Positions 56,059 to 64,000 of a stretch of 64,000 nucleotides of DNA are shown here, piece after piece. Below the pieces are notes generated by a model. That model saw nothing but the letters and a program-made list of their open reading frames with translations, was not told the DNA's origin and searched no databases. Location of the stretch: assembly GCA_016868815.1 (NCBI GenBank), contig VGFQ01000005.1:95793-159792 (forward strand). The letters run 5' to 3'. The DNA is from Bacteroidota bacterium. GTDB taxonomy: Bacteria > Bacteroidota > Bacteroidia > Chitinophagales > Chitinophagaceae. The translations under genes and the position numbers were made by a program. Position 1 is the stretch's first letter, and the number at the start of each line of letters is the position of its first letter.

Positions 56059-58266
56059 ATGGCCATTCGCCTGTCAGCCTTTTCTCTTGCAACTTGTTTC
56101 CTGTTCGTTTTTCTTGGAATGACAGCCACCGGCCAATCTGACGCCAGGAAGCGCATCATGCCTGCTGCAAAGGCGATCAAGATCGACGGAAGCATTGAAG
56201 AATGGCCTATTGAAAGCCGGGAATCCGTCTCGTCCTTCCGTCAGTATTTCCCCTTCGACACGGGAACCTCCCTGTCTCAGAGCACGGTATGGATGGCCTA
56301 CGATTCCAACTATCTGTACATCGCGGCAAGACTCCTGAACCATGAGGAGAGCGACTATGTCGCACAGTCTCTCAAGCGCGATTACAGGGAGGACAACATC
56401 GACGATTTCACCGTCGTGATCGATCCGTTCAACGACCGAAACAACGGTTTCTTCTTCAGCGTGAGTCCATTCAACGTTCAAAGGGAAGGCCTGATTTCCA
56501 ACGGAGGTACGATGCCCGCAGACTTCGACCTTTCATGGGACAACAAATGGTACAGTTCTGCCAGGAAGGAAAGAAAGGGATGGACCTTGGAGATCGCCAT
56601 CCCCTTCAGGACGCTCCGATTCAGCAAGGCGAACAGGATGTGGGGAATGAACTTCATACGAAACGACACCCGGATCAATGAGAAGTCGGTATGGTCGAGG
56701 GTGCCTCGACAGTTCGAGCCTTTCAACCTGGCCTTCACCGGGGAGACGGAATTCGTCGGTCCATTCAACCCGTCCACCAACAAACTCTCCCTGATACCTT
56801 ACGCCATTGCGAGCTCGCGGTCGGACTTTGAAAATGCATCGGGTACAAGGGCCACAGCCTCCATGGGGGCGGACGTCAAGGTCGCGGTCACCCCGTCCTT
56901 GAACCTGGACCTCACCGTGAATCCCGACTTCTCACAAGTCGAAGTCGACAACCAGCAGGCCAACCTCGACCGGTTCGAGCTTTTCTTCCCGGAAAGAAGG
57001 CAATTCTTCCTGGAGAACGCCGACCTCTTCTCGAACTACGGCTTTTTGAACAGCAGGCCTTTCTTTTCCAGGCGAATCGGGATCGGATTCGACCGTACCG
57101 CAAGACAGTATGTCCTCAACAAGATCATCGGCGGTCTCCGTTTGAGCGGACGTCTGAACAACGACTGGCGGGTGGGACTTCTGAGCATGCAGACCCAGGG
57201 CAATGAGGCGACGGACCAGCCCGAGACAAACTTCACCTCCATGGTCCTTCAACGGCGAGTCTTCGCCCGTTCCAATGTCAGCGCCATTTTCGTGAACAAG
57301 CAGGTCATAGATGACACCTCCAAATGGAGGGGCGCGTACAACAGGCTCTTCGGCCTCGACTATAACGTGGCCTCGAGCGACGGCAGGCTGAGCGGCAAGG
57401 TGTTCTATCACCATAGCCTCACGGACGGAAAGTCAGCGGAAAAGGCATACTCCCACGGCGTATCTCTCCTTTACAGCAAGCTGAGATACTTCGTTTCCTG
57501 GACACACCAGACCATCGGAGAGGACTTCGATGCCCAGGTGGGTTTCGTACCCAGAACCGGGTTCAGCAGGGTGAACCCGTCGTTCGGGCTCAACTTCTAC
57601 CCCTCATCGGGCATCGTCAACCGATATCAGTATGTCCTTTCCAACAACTCGGTCTGGAACAGGAAGTTCGGACTGACAGACAACAATCTGTCGGCCACCT
57701 TCAACGTCCTTTTCAGGAGTTCTGCCGTCTTCAACTTCTCCCTGTTGAGCAACTATGTGAAGCTCTTCGCCCCGTTCAATCCCACAGGCGATCCGTCGAT
57801 GCTCTTCCAGCCCGGGGAGTCGTTCAGGCAGAACGGATTTCTGATGAGCTACCAGACGAATCCGAGGAAGCCTTTTTCCACTCTGCTGCAAGTCATCAGC
57901 GGGAGGTTCTACAACGGCACGCTTCGGCAGCTTTCCGGGAGGATGGTTTACAGGCGGGACGAGCACCTGGTTCTCGGCATGATGTACAGCCTGAACCGGA
58001 TCGATCTGACCCAGGGTTTCAAGGATGCCACACTGGCCGTGATAGGACCTTCCGTGGACGTCACGTTCAGCAACAAGCTCTTTTGGACCTCTTATTTCCA
58101 ATTCAATACGCAGATAAACAATTTCAATATATACTCCCGGCTGCAATGGAGGTTCAAGCCTGCCTCAGACGCCTTCATCGTGTACTCCGACAACTATTTC
58201 ATGACCCCTTTCAAAGTCAGGAACAGGTCCATCGTACTCAAGCTGAACTATTGGCTGAACCTTTAA
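56059..58266 (+). CDS. CBM9-like/DUF5916 outer-membrane beta-barrel protein
   Basis: 735 residues. Signal peptide to ATGQ, a family 9 carbohydrate-binding-like domain at ~35-230 (IKIDGSIEEWP, TVWMAYDSNYLYIAARL, WTLEIAIPFRTLRF), then a DUF5916 barrel (TVNPDFSQVEVDNQQANLDRFELFFPERR, part shown) ending in YWLNL. Such proteins are common in Bacteroidota, and their role is unproven; binding or passing glycans at the surface is plausible. It has its own copy of the putative operator. It is the only non-enzyme of unknown role in the island cargo. Confidence 0.85.
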   Translation: MAIRLSAFSLATCFLFVFLGMTATGQSDARKRIMPAAKAIKIDGSIEEWPIESRESVSSFRQYFPFDTGTSLSQSTVWMAYDSNYLYIAARLLNHEESDYVAQSLKRDYREDNIDDFTVVIDPFNDRNNGFFFSVSPFNVQREGLISNGGTMPADFDLSWDNKWYSSARKERKGWTLEIAIPFRTLRFSKANRMWGMNFIRNDTRINEKSVWSRVPRQFEPFNLAFTGETEFVGPFNPSTNKLSLIPYAIASSRSDFENASGTRATASMGADVKVAVTPSLNLDLTVNPDFSQVEVDNQQANLDRFELFFPERRQFFLENADLFSNYGFLNSRPFFSRRIGIGFDRTARQYVLNKIIGGLRLSGRLNNDWRVGLLSMQTQGNEATDQPETNFTSMVLQRRVFARSNVSAIFVNKQVIDDTSKWRGAYNRLFGLDYNVASSDGRLSGKVFYHHSLTDGKSAEKAYSHGVSLLYSKLRYFVSWTHQTIGEDFDAQVGFVPRTGFSRVNPSFGLNFYPSSGIVNRYQYVLSNNSVWNRKFGLTDNNLSATFNVLFRSSAVFNFSLLSNYVKLFAPFNPTGDPSMLFQPGESFRQNGFLMSYQTNPRKPFSTLLQVISGRFYNGTLRQLSGRMVYRRDEHLVLGMMYSLNRIDLTQGFKDATLAVIGPSVDVTFSNKLFWTSYFQFNTQINNFNIYSRLQWRFKPASDAFIVYSDNYFMTPFKVRNRSIVLKLNYWLNL

Positions 58267-58432
58267 AAATCTTACAAGACAGTACATGACAGCTAAATCG
58301 TTATGGGAGGATAAATTCAACCTTGTCAGCTTTCAACGACCAAGGTTGACGGATCCTGTGATGACGATTCCCACGGAATCGGCTCTGGAGGCCGTAAATC
58401 ACATTCAATCCTTATAACACACGGAATAATCT

Positions 58433-60547
58433 ATGACGACACATCGTTCCGAGTTCAATCATGTAGACAATCTCTGGGATGCCGAAAGAGCGAAGTCTTT
58501 CGGGGATGACGAGGTGGGACTTCTCATTTACCGTTCCAACCTGCTTGGCAGTGACCTGCGGCTGACGAACTATGGCGGCGGCAACACATCCTGCAAGGCG
58601 GTGGCGAACGACCCTCTGACCGGTGATGCCACCGAGGTGATGTGGATTAAAGGCAGCGGCGGAGACCTGGGGACCCTGTCGAAGAAAGGTCTTTCCGCTC
58701 TGTATGTGAATCGACTCCGCAGTCTGACGAATGTCTATCGAGGCCTTGAATTCGAGGACGAGATGGTCGCTCTTTTCAATCATTGCATCTTCAACCAAGG
58801 TTCGGTAGCCCCTTCGATAGACACCCCGCTGCATGGGTTCCTTCCATTCAAGCATGTCGATCATCTCCATCCGGATTCTGTCATTGCCATCGCCGCATCG
58901 AAGGACGGACGAGACATCTGCCGTGATATTTTCGGAGGTACCATGGGGTGGCTTCCTTGGAAAAGGCCGGGTTTCGACCTCGGATTGGACCTACGCAGGT
59001 GCGTGGAGGAAAACCCCGGGATAAGGGGCGTGATTCTGGCCTCACACGGATTGTTCACATGGGGAGAGACCTCGCACCAGGCCTACGTCAACACGCTCGA
59101 TGCTATCGACAGATGTGCAGATTTCATCGAGACACGCGTCAGGAAGGCCGGGAAGGTCTTCGGGGGATTCGCGCGCGCTTTGCCACCGGAAGCGGTACGG
59201 GTATCCAAGGCGGTTGAAATCGCCCCGATGCTCAGAGGCCTGTGCTCATCAGCCAACAGGATGATCGGGCACTTTCGGACCGATGACAGGGTCATGGAAT
59301 TCGTGAATTCCAACGACATGCGACGACTCGCCGCCATGGGGACGAGTTGTCCGGACCATTTCCTGCGTACCAAGATCTCACCGTTGATCATCGATCTCGA
59401 AAGCCTGGAGGCCGACCCCGACCTTCTCAAGGACAGTCTATCCAGGGAGTTCGAGGCCTACCGAGCCATGTACCGGGAATACTATGCGGAATGCCGACAT
59501 CCCGACAGTCCATCCATCCGGGATCAGAACCCGGTGGTCATCATCATTCCCGACGTGGGGCTGTTCACGTTCGCCAAGGACAAGCAGACCGCGAGGGTCG
59601 CTTCCGAGTTCTATGTGAATGCGATCAACGTCATGCGGGGCGCCGAGACCGTTTCGGAGTACGTCTCCCTGACCCGCCAGGAGGCCTTCAACATAGAGTA
59701 CTGGCTTCTTGAGGAGGCGAAACTTCAGCGCATGCCGAAGCCGAAAGCTCTTGCGGGCAAAATCGCGCTTGTCACCGGAAGCGGTGGCGGTATCGGCAAG
59801 GCGATCGTCAGGAGATTCATGGAGGAGGGCGCCTGCGTCGTGATCACCGACAACCACGCCGCCCGTCTGGAGGAGACCCGAAAGGAATTCGAAAAGGATT
59901 TCGGTACGGACGGTTTCATCGCATTGCATCTGGACGTCACAGATCGGGATTCAGTCAGAGGTGCGATGGAAAGGGTGGTCCTGGCCTTTGGAGGTCTCGA
60001 TGTCATCGTCAACAACGCAGGCATCTCGATCTCAAAGCCGCTTGACGAGCACAATGAAGAGGATTGGAGCCTTCTGTTCGACATCATCGTCAAGGGGCAG
60101 TTCCTGAATTCCCGCGAGTCGGTTCGAATCATGAGGAAACAGGGTCTTGGGGGCGATATCATCAACATCGTTAGTAAAAACGCATTGGTGAGCGGTCCTA
60201 ACAATTCCGGATACGGATCCGCAAAGGCAGCCCAGCTGCACATGTCCAGGCTGCTTGCCGCCGAACTCGGTGCAGACAGGATCAGGGTCAATGTGGTGAA
60301 TCCCGATGCGGTCATCTCGGGCAGCAACATCTGGAACGACGGATGGGCCGAGGGAAGGGCGAAGGCCTATGGGATACCGGTTCAGGACCTGCCAGCCTTC
60401 TATGCGAAGCGGACACTGCTCAACGAGGTCATACTGCCCGAGGACATAGCCAACGCCTGTTTCGCCTTCGTGGGTGGTCTGCTCAACAAGTCGACGGGCA
60501 ACACGATCAATGTCGACGGCGGTGTCTCTGCGGCATTTCTTCGTTGA
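58433..60547 (+). CDS. Bifunctional class II aldolase / short-chain dehydrogenase (RhaEW-like)
   Basis: 704 residues, two enzymes in one chain. The N-terminal part (~1-430) is a class II aldolase/adducin domain with NYGGGNTSCK, zinc-binding HVDHLHPDS and ASHGLFTWG. The C-terminal part (~440-704) is a short-chain dehydrogenase with TGSGGGIGKA, NNAGIS, the catalytic Ser in NIVSKNA, and YGSAKAA. By family knowledge the aldolase splits rhamnulose-1-phosphate (or fuculose-1-phosphate) to dihydroxyacetone phosphate and L-lactaldehyde, and the dehydrogenase oxidises lactaldehyde to L-lactate with NAD. It precedes the kinase gene. Confidence 0.9.
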   Translation: MTTHRSEFNHVDNLWDAERAKSFGDDEVGLLIYRSNLLGSDLRLTNYGGGNTSCKAVANDPLTGDATEVMWIKGSGGDLGTLSKKGLSALYVNRLRSLTNVYRGLEFEDEMVALFNHCIFNQGSVAPSIDTPLHGFLPFKHVDHLHPDSVIAIAASKDGRDICRDIFGGTMGWLPWKRPGFDLGLDLRRCVEENPGIRGVILASHGLFTWGETSHQAYVNTLDAIDRCADFIETRVRKAGKVFGGFARALPPEAVRVSKAVEIAPMLRGLCSSANRMIGHFRTDDRVMEFVNSNDMRRLAAMGTSCPDHFLRTKISPLIIDLESLEADPDLLKDSLSREFEAYRAMYREYYAECRHPDSPSIRDQNPVVIIIPDVGLFTFAKDKQTARVASEFYVNAINVMRGAETVSEYVSLTRQEAFNIEYWLLEEAKLQRMPKPKALAGKIALVTGSGGGIGKAIVRRFMEEGACVVITDNHAARLEETRKEFEKDFGTDGFIALHLDVTDRDSVRGAMERVVLAFGGLDVIVNNAGISISKPLDEHNEEDWSLLFDIIVKGQFLNSRESVRIMRKQGLGGDIINIVSKNALVSGPNNSGYGSAKAAQLHMSRLLAAELGADRIRVNVVNPDAVISGSNIWNDGWAEGRAKAYGIPVQDLPAFYAKRTLLNEVILPEDIANACFAFVGGLLNKSTGNTINVDGGVSAAFLR

Positions 60548-60655
60548 CCATTCTGTTTGTTGATCTGGCGAATGAAGGGTTTTCGTAGAGAGTGATAAAG
60601 CTTGCATAAGAAGACTGCGGGGAATTCTTGAAGCGTTCCAATAATCGAACAAAGG

Positions 60656-62044
60656 ATGGCAGGTCTCCCGGTTGTTGCCGTATTCGATGTCGGTAAGACC
60701 AACAAGAAGCTGGTTCTTTTCGACAGCCGCTACCGCGTCGTTCATGAGACGTCCACATCGCTGGATGAGATCGAGGATGAGGAAGGTTTTCCATGCGAGT
60801 CGGTAGAAGCTCTGAGTCGGTGGGTGTTGGAAGGTTACCGGGACGTGATGTCCGATCCCGCGTATTCCGTCCGGGCGGTGAATTTCTCGGGCTATGGCGC
60901 CAGTTTCGTGCTACTTGACGAAGAACTTCGTCCGGCTGCCCCGCTGTACAATTACCTGAAACCCTATCCCCGGGATTTGGAGGAACGTTTCTATGCGCGA
61001 TACGGCGGCGCAGAGAAGCTCTGTAGGGAAACCGCTTCACCGTCGCTGGGAAGCCTGAATTCAGGGTTGCAACTGTATCGGCTCAGGCATGGGGAACCGG
61101 GAAGATACAGGTCAGTACGCCATGCCCTTCATCTTCCGCAATACATCAGTTTCCTTCTCACAAGACGCTTGTGCTCTGAAGCGACGAGCGTCGGCTGCCA
61201 CACCCATCTCTGGGATTTCATCCGCGGCGACTATCATCGTTGGGTCAAGGAAGAGGAGCTCGAGAAGCTGCTCCCGCCTTTCTCCGACGCCCAAGGGCCG
61301 TTCCATCGTAATGCCGAGGGAGTATTCATCGGGACCGGGCTTCATGACAGCTCGGCCGCTCTACTGCCCTATTCCTATGCGTTCAGACAGCCGTTCATGC
61401 TCCTTTCGACAGGCACCTGGTCGATCAGCCTAAACCCTTTCAATAAAGAGCCTCTGACTCCATATGAACTGGCCAATGACTGTCTTTGCTTCCTGTCACC
61501 ATCAGGGACCCAGGTAAAGGCCTCCAGGCTTTTCGCCGGAGCGGAGCATATGAAATGGACAAAGGTCCTTGGCTCGCACTTCTGCATGGATCCTGATGCG
61601 TTCAGGGATATTCGATTCGATGCTTCGGTCATGCAACGGCTTCGATCGAAATCCTTCGATATAGACAATCCCATCCCTTCGAACGGAGGCAAACTGGATT
61701 TCGGCACATTCGACCTTTCCGGATTCGGTGACTTTGAAGAGGCCTATCATCAGCTGGTTTCCGTACTCGTGGGAGAGCAGGTTTTTTCCACGCGTCTTGT
61801 ACTCGGGAAAAACGGTGTACGGGATCTTTTCATCGACGGGGGTTTCAGCAGGAACGATGTTTACATGCATCTGCTGTCGGAAGCCTTCCCTGACCAGCGC
61901 GTACATGCAGCCGATGTAGCACAGGCTTCAGCCCTAGGCAGCGCCTTCGTCATGCACGACTGCTGGAATGAACAAGACATTCCCATTGAGCTGGTGAAGA
62001 CAAGACAGATACCCGGGACCTATACGAATATGGATCGAACATGA
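60656..62044 (+). CDS. FGGY-family ketose kinase (rhamnulokinase/fuculokinase-like)
   Basis: 462 residues. The actin-like ATPase fold is visible: phosphate 1 loop VAVFDVGKTNKKLVLFD, SLDEIED, NFSGYGASFVLL, LLSTGTWSISLNPF and the C-terminal GVRDLFIDGGFSRN with SALGSAF. It should phosphorylate the ketose at O-1 before aldol cleavage. The substrate (L-fuculose or L-rhamnulose) is inferred. The end overlaps the next gene by 4 nt (ATGA), showing operon structure. Confidence 0.88.
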   Translation: MAGLPVVAVFDVGKTNKKLVLFDSRYRVVHETSTSLDEIEDEEGFPCESVEALSRWVLEGYRDVMSDPAYSVRAVNFSGYGASFVLLDEELRPAAPLYNYLKPYPRDLEERFYARYGGAEKLCRETASPSLGSLNSGLQLYRLRHGEPGRYRSVRHALHLPQYISFLLTRRLCSEATSVGCHTHLWDFIRGDYHRWVKEEELEKLLPPFSDAQGPFHRNAEGVFIGTGLHDSSAALLPYSYAFRQPFMLLSTGTWSISLNPFNKEPLTPYELANDCLCFLSPSGTQVKASRLFAGAEHMKWTKVLGSHFCMDPDAFRDIRFDASVMQRLRSKSFDIDNPIPSNGGKLDFGTFDLSGFGDFEEAYHQLVSVLVGEQVFSTRLVLGKNGVRDLFIDGGFSRNDVYMHLLSEAFPDQRVHAADVAQASALGSAFVMHDCWNEQDIPIELVKTRQIPGTYTNMDRT

Positions 62045-63170
62045 AATGGAATTTTGACAGGAGATATCCATCGGTAGACTCGCTCCGATCAAAAGCGATG
62101 AGGAGGGTTCCGCCTTTCGCGTTCGATTATCTCGATGGTGGATGCAACGAAGACGTCAACCTGTCTCGTAACACCTCCGAACTGCGTGAGGTGGAGTTGC
62201 GGCCGAGATATCTCGGCAGGCATGTGGACGTATCCCTCAAGACGGAACTTTTCGGACATGCCTATGACGCACCTTTCGGGATTGCGCCGATAGGCCTGCA
62301 GGGCTTGGTTTGGCCGGATGCGCCGAGGATACTGGCCGAGGCCGCGAACAGGCACAATGTGCCTTTCATCCTTAGTACGGTCACGACGGCGACGATCGAG
62401 GAGATTGCGGGCTTGACCGAGGGCAGGGCATGGTATCAACTCTATCATCCGGCTGAAAGCTCATTGAGGGACGCCCTCCTCAAAAGGGCAAAAGAAGCCG
62501 GCTATGACGTCCTTGTTCTTCTGTGCGATGTTCCCACTTTCGGCTACGGAACGGCCTCTCCCTCCCGCCCCGTATGACTCTCAGGAACATCCTGCAGATC
62601 ATGACGAGGCCGGAGTGGGCTGTCAAGACGCTGTTGCACGGCAAGCCCGAGTTCAGCAACATGAAACCTTACATGCCCAAGGGGCTGGACATGAAGAAGC
62701 TCGGGGATTTCATGAACCGGACCTTTTCTGGTTGGCTTGACGAGGAGAGGATCAAACCCATTCGTGACAGCTGGAAGGGCAAACTGGTGTTGAAGGGTGT
62801 GGCAAGCATGGAAGACGCCGACACGGCCTTCCGGCTCGGTTTTGACGGATTGATCGTCTCCAACCACGGAGGACGACAGCTCGATGCAGGTCAGTCGAGC
62901 ATTCGTGCGATGTCACCGATCGTGGATGCCTACAAGGAGAGAATGAAGATCATGATCGACAGCGGCTTGCGGTCGGGGCCAGATATAGCGCGGGCCATGG
63001 CCAAAGGTGCGGACTTCTGCTTCCTTGGCAGAACCTTCATGTACGGCGTGGGGGCGCTCGGTCGCGCCGGCGGCGATCATTCCATCGCCATTCTGAAGAC
63101 ACAATTGCAGCAATTACTTGAGCAATTGAGTTGCGAGACATGCAGTCAGCTGCCTGACCGGTTGGTTTAA
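62041..63170 (+). pseudogene. Frameshifted FMN-dependent alpha-hydroxy-acid (L-lactate) dehydrogenase
   Basis: Two overlapping frames form one protein of the LldD/glycolate oxidase family. The first (62041-62577) carries the start MKWNFDRRYPSVDSL, FAFDYLDGG, PFGIAPIGLQGL and DVPTFGY, then leaves the family frame. The second resumes at RNGLSLPPRMTLRNIL and carries KGVASMEDAD, LIVSNHGGRQLD with the catalytic His, and MIDSGLRSG. In intact relatives a few residues (R-x-R-D-x type) join FGY and RNG, so about 16 bp seem to be missing near 62546. It would have oxidised L-lactate to pyruvate. Either a real loss or an assembly error. Confidence 0.85.
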
Positions 63171-63509
63171 AGGCAGAAGCCACGAATAAATAATAGGAGC
63201 AAGTCAATGGATTCAATCAAGGCAATCATAAACCCAGATGTGATTCGAAGGGAGGTGGTTGGGCGTTTATAAATGTTGCCAATATTTTGAACCTGGGCAC
63301 TTACATTTGTGAATTAGGAGGATTCTGTTCAAAGTTCTTTCAAGCCTTTAGGCCGACTTGGTCAAGTCCAACTGACTCTCCAATATGGCATGTCATCTAT
63401 TGGATTGGGGTAGATCTATATGTGCTACGCAGTTCAAATTCGGGGGCTGATCAAGATCTTTGTGAAAGGCATTCTGAACCCATCTTTCAGTCTGGGATGG
63501 TCTGAAGGA

Positions 63510-63556
63510 ACCCGGTTGGAAGACCGGGTAAAGACCCAGGGACATCCCGCCCTGGG
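63510..63556 (+). repeat. Two adjacent 7-bp GC hairpins
   Basis: ACCCGGT-n6-ACCGGGT (63510-63529) and CCCAGGG-n8-CCCTGGG (63535-63556), separated by AAAGA. Neither is followed by a T-run, so they are not simple terminators; a structured RNA or an eroded mobile-element end is possible. Confidence 0.5.
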
Positions 63557-63730
63557 AAGAACTCGCTGGTTCGGTAAAGTCTTTGATGGGGGCTATCTAT
63601 GGGCGTGCAATGGTTCTTTGAGGCCATAGAGAAGGTAAATCCGAATCATGGGGGAGGGATTCGACTCAGAACCCCATTTCCTAGGCTCGAAGAGTAAGAA
63701 AACCGACCTACAGCTTTTGGAAATAGTAAA

Positions 63731-63757
63731 ACATTTGCACCAACAAAAAGCAAATGT
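63731..63757. repeat. Inverted repeat near the right attachment site
   Basis: ACATTTGC-n11-GCAAATGT, perfect 8-bp arms, with a CACCAAC word in the loop, about 120 bp inside the right repeat. It could be a recombination-directionality or arm-type protein site. Confidence 0.45.
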
Positions 63758-63875
63758 GGATGGGGTGATAATCAATAACTATGAAGCAAACAATAAGAAA
63801 GACATATCTCGAATCATTGATTTTACTGAGTTGAACCTTGATTATACTTTACTTTTGTAGCCTTTACTTGTTTTC

Positions 63876-63918
63876 TGTTAATCAGAGGGTCACTGGTTCA
63901 AGTCCAGTCTGAGGAGCA
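63876..63918 (+). repeat. Attachment-site direct repeat, right copy (tRNA-Asn 3' fragment, attR-type)
   Basis: Identical to the 3' 43 bp at 41718-41760. It lacks the 5' half of the tRNA, so it is not a functional gene. It marks the right boundary of the island. Confidence 0.85.
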
Positions 63919-63930
63919 AGTTGTGAAAAC

Positions 63931-63956
63931 AGGTCAAATTTGACCTGCTTTTTTAT
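63931..63956 (+). terminator. Original tRNA-Asn terminator, displaced by the island
   Basis: A perfect 18-nt palindrome (CAGGTCAAA/TTTGACCTG) is followed by CTTTTTTA. Its position 13 bp after the tRNA fragment fits the terminator of the tRNA gene before integration. Confidence 0.8.
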
Positions 63957-64000
63957 TTTACTACTTTGTAATTCATTGAAAATCTGAAAGATAACCTCAA

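Larger units (their letters stand above)
63171..63875. other. Right island end without an intact gene
   Basis: No frame with family character is present. It holds two strong adjacent GC hairpins (63510-63556), an inverted repeat (63731-63757) and one CACCAAC word. Short frames at 63287-63505 and 63648-63860 have no recognised features. Confidence 0.5.
41718..63918. mobile_element. 22.2-kb genomic island in tRNA-Asn carrying a deoxyhexose utilisation cluster
   Basis: Bounded by 43-bp identical direct repeats, the left within an intact tRNA-Asn and the right a free 3' fragment. This is the classical result of tyrosine-recombinase integration into a tRNA 3' end. One unit (repeat plus interior) is 22,158 bp. 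No integrase, transposase, relaxase or replication gene remains inside, so it appears fixed or dependent on a helper. The cargo is a single metabolic system of 11 intact genes and one broken gene. AGG/AGA arginine codons look more frequent in the cargo than in the backbone genes. Confidence 0.8.

Noticed and set aside
63405..63620. Possible GIY-YIG nuclease remnant (a frame reads LYVLRSSNSG)
   Set aside because: Only the first few residues fit; the frame stops soon and no downstream motif follows.
41761..63875. CRISPR array, phage structural genes or conjugation genes in the island
   Set aside because: No regularly spaced repeats, capsid, terminase, relaxase or type IV secretion sequence was found; the cargo is metabolic.

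Overview
The window is chromosomal DNA of a GC-rich member of the Bacteroidota, most likely in or near the Chitinophagaceae. Four things point there: a SusC/SusD pair, an S46 dipeptidyl-peptidase, DUF4834 and DUF5916 proteins, and Bacteroidota-type TAnnTTTG promoter elements with few Shine-Dalgarno sites. No species can be named from sequence alone.

Backbone, 1-8.1 kb and 12.3-41.7 kb. This is ordinary core and shell content: an ABC exporter with a cut-off permease, a penicillin acylase-family hydrolase, a DUF1080 protein, a GH25 lysozyme and a radical SAM/SPASM enzyme. These are followed by a GHL10 hydrolase, rpoN, rlmD, two tandem rhomboids (the second without its catalytic serine), an endonuclease/exonuclease/phosphatase protein, cysS and an S46 peptidase. 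A long minus-strand information-processing block comes next (rimP-nusA-infB-PPIase-purF-tetR-paaI-obgE), then a CAU tRNA, hflX, a Rieske protein and a GT39-type transferase.

AT-rich insert, about 8.1-12.3 kb. A COG0523 (CobW-like) metal GTPase lies beside a threonyl-tRNA synthetase that lacks the TGS domain, with a perfect 15-bp palindrome just upstream of the synthetase and a decayed gene behind it. The base composition differs sharply from the flanks. The gene pair recalls zinc-starvation gene sets known from other bacteria.

Genomic island, 41.7-63.9 kb. An intact tRNA-Asn(GUU) at 41686-41759 has a 43-bp copy of its 3' end at 63876-63918, so about 22.2 kb sits between attachment-type direct repeats. 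No integrase remains, but CACYAAC repeats near the ends could be recombinase arm sites. The cargo reads as one deoxyhexose catabolic system. It has a GntR regulator, SusC/SusD outer-membrane uptake, a GH29-type alpha-L-fucosidase, a ribose-type ABC importer and a DUF4432 epimerase-like protein. It also has a cupin protein resembling phosphomannose isomerase, an FGGY kinase, an aldolase/short-chain dehydrogenase fusion, a frameshifted lactate-dehydrogenase-like gene and a DUF5916 outer-membrane protein. Together they could take L-fucose (or L-rhamnose) to dihydroxyacetone phosphate plus L-lactaldehyde, then L-lactate and pyruvate. No RhaA, RhaI or FucI isomerase is present. The cupin protein keeps the metal ligands of phosphomannose isomerases and is the best candidate for that missing step, which would make it an undescribed deoxyhexose isomerase. 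A shared 19-nt motif with a 10-bp repeat lies upstream of both susC and the DUF5916 gene and may be the GntR operator.
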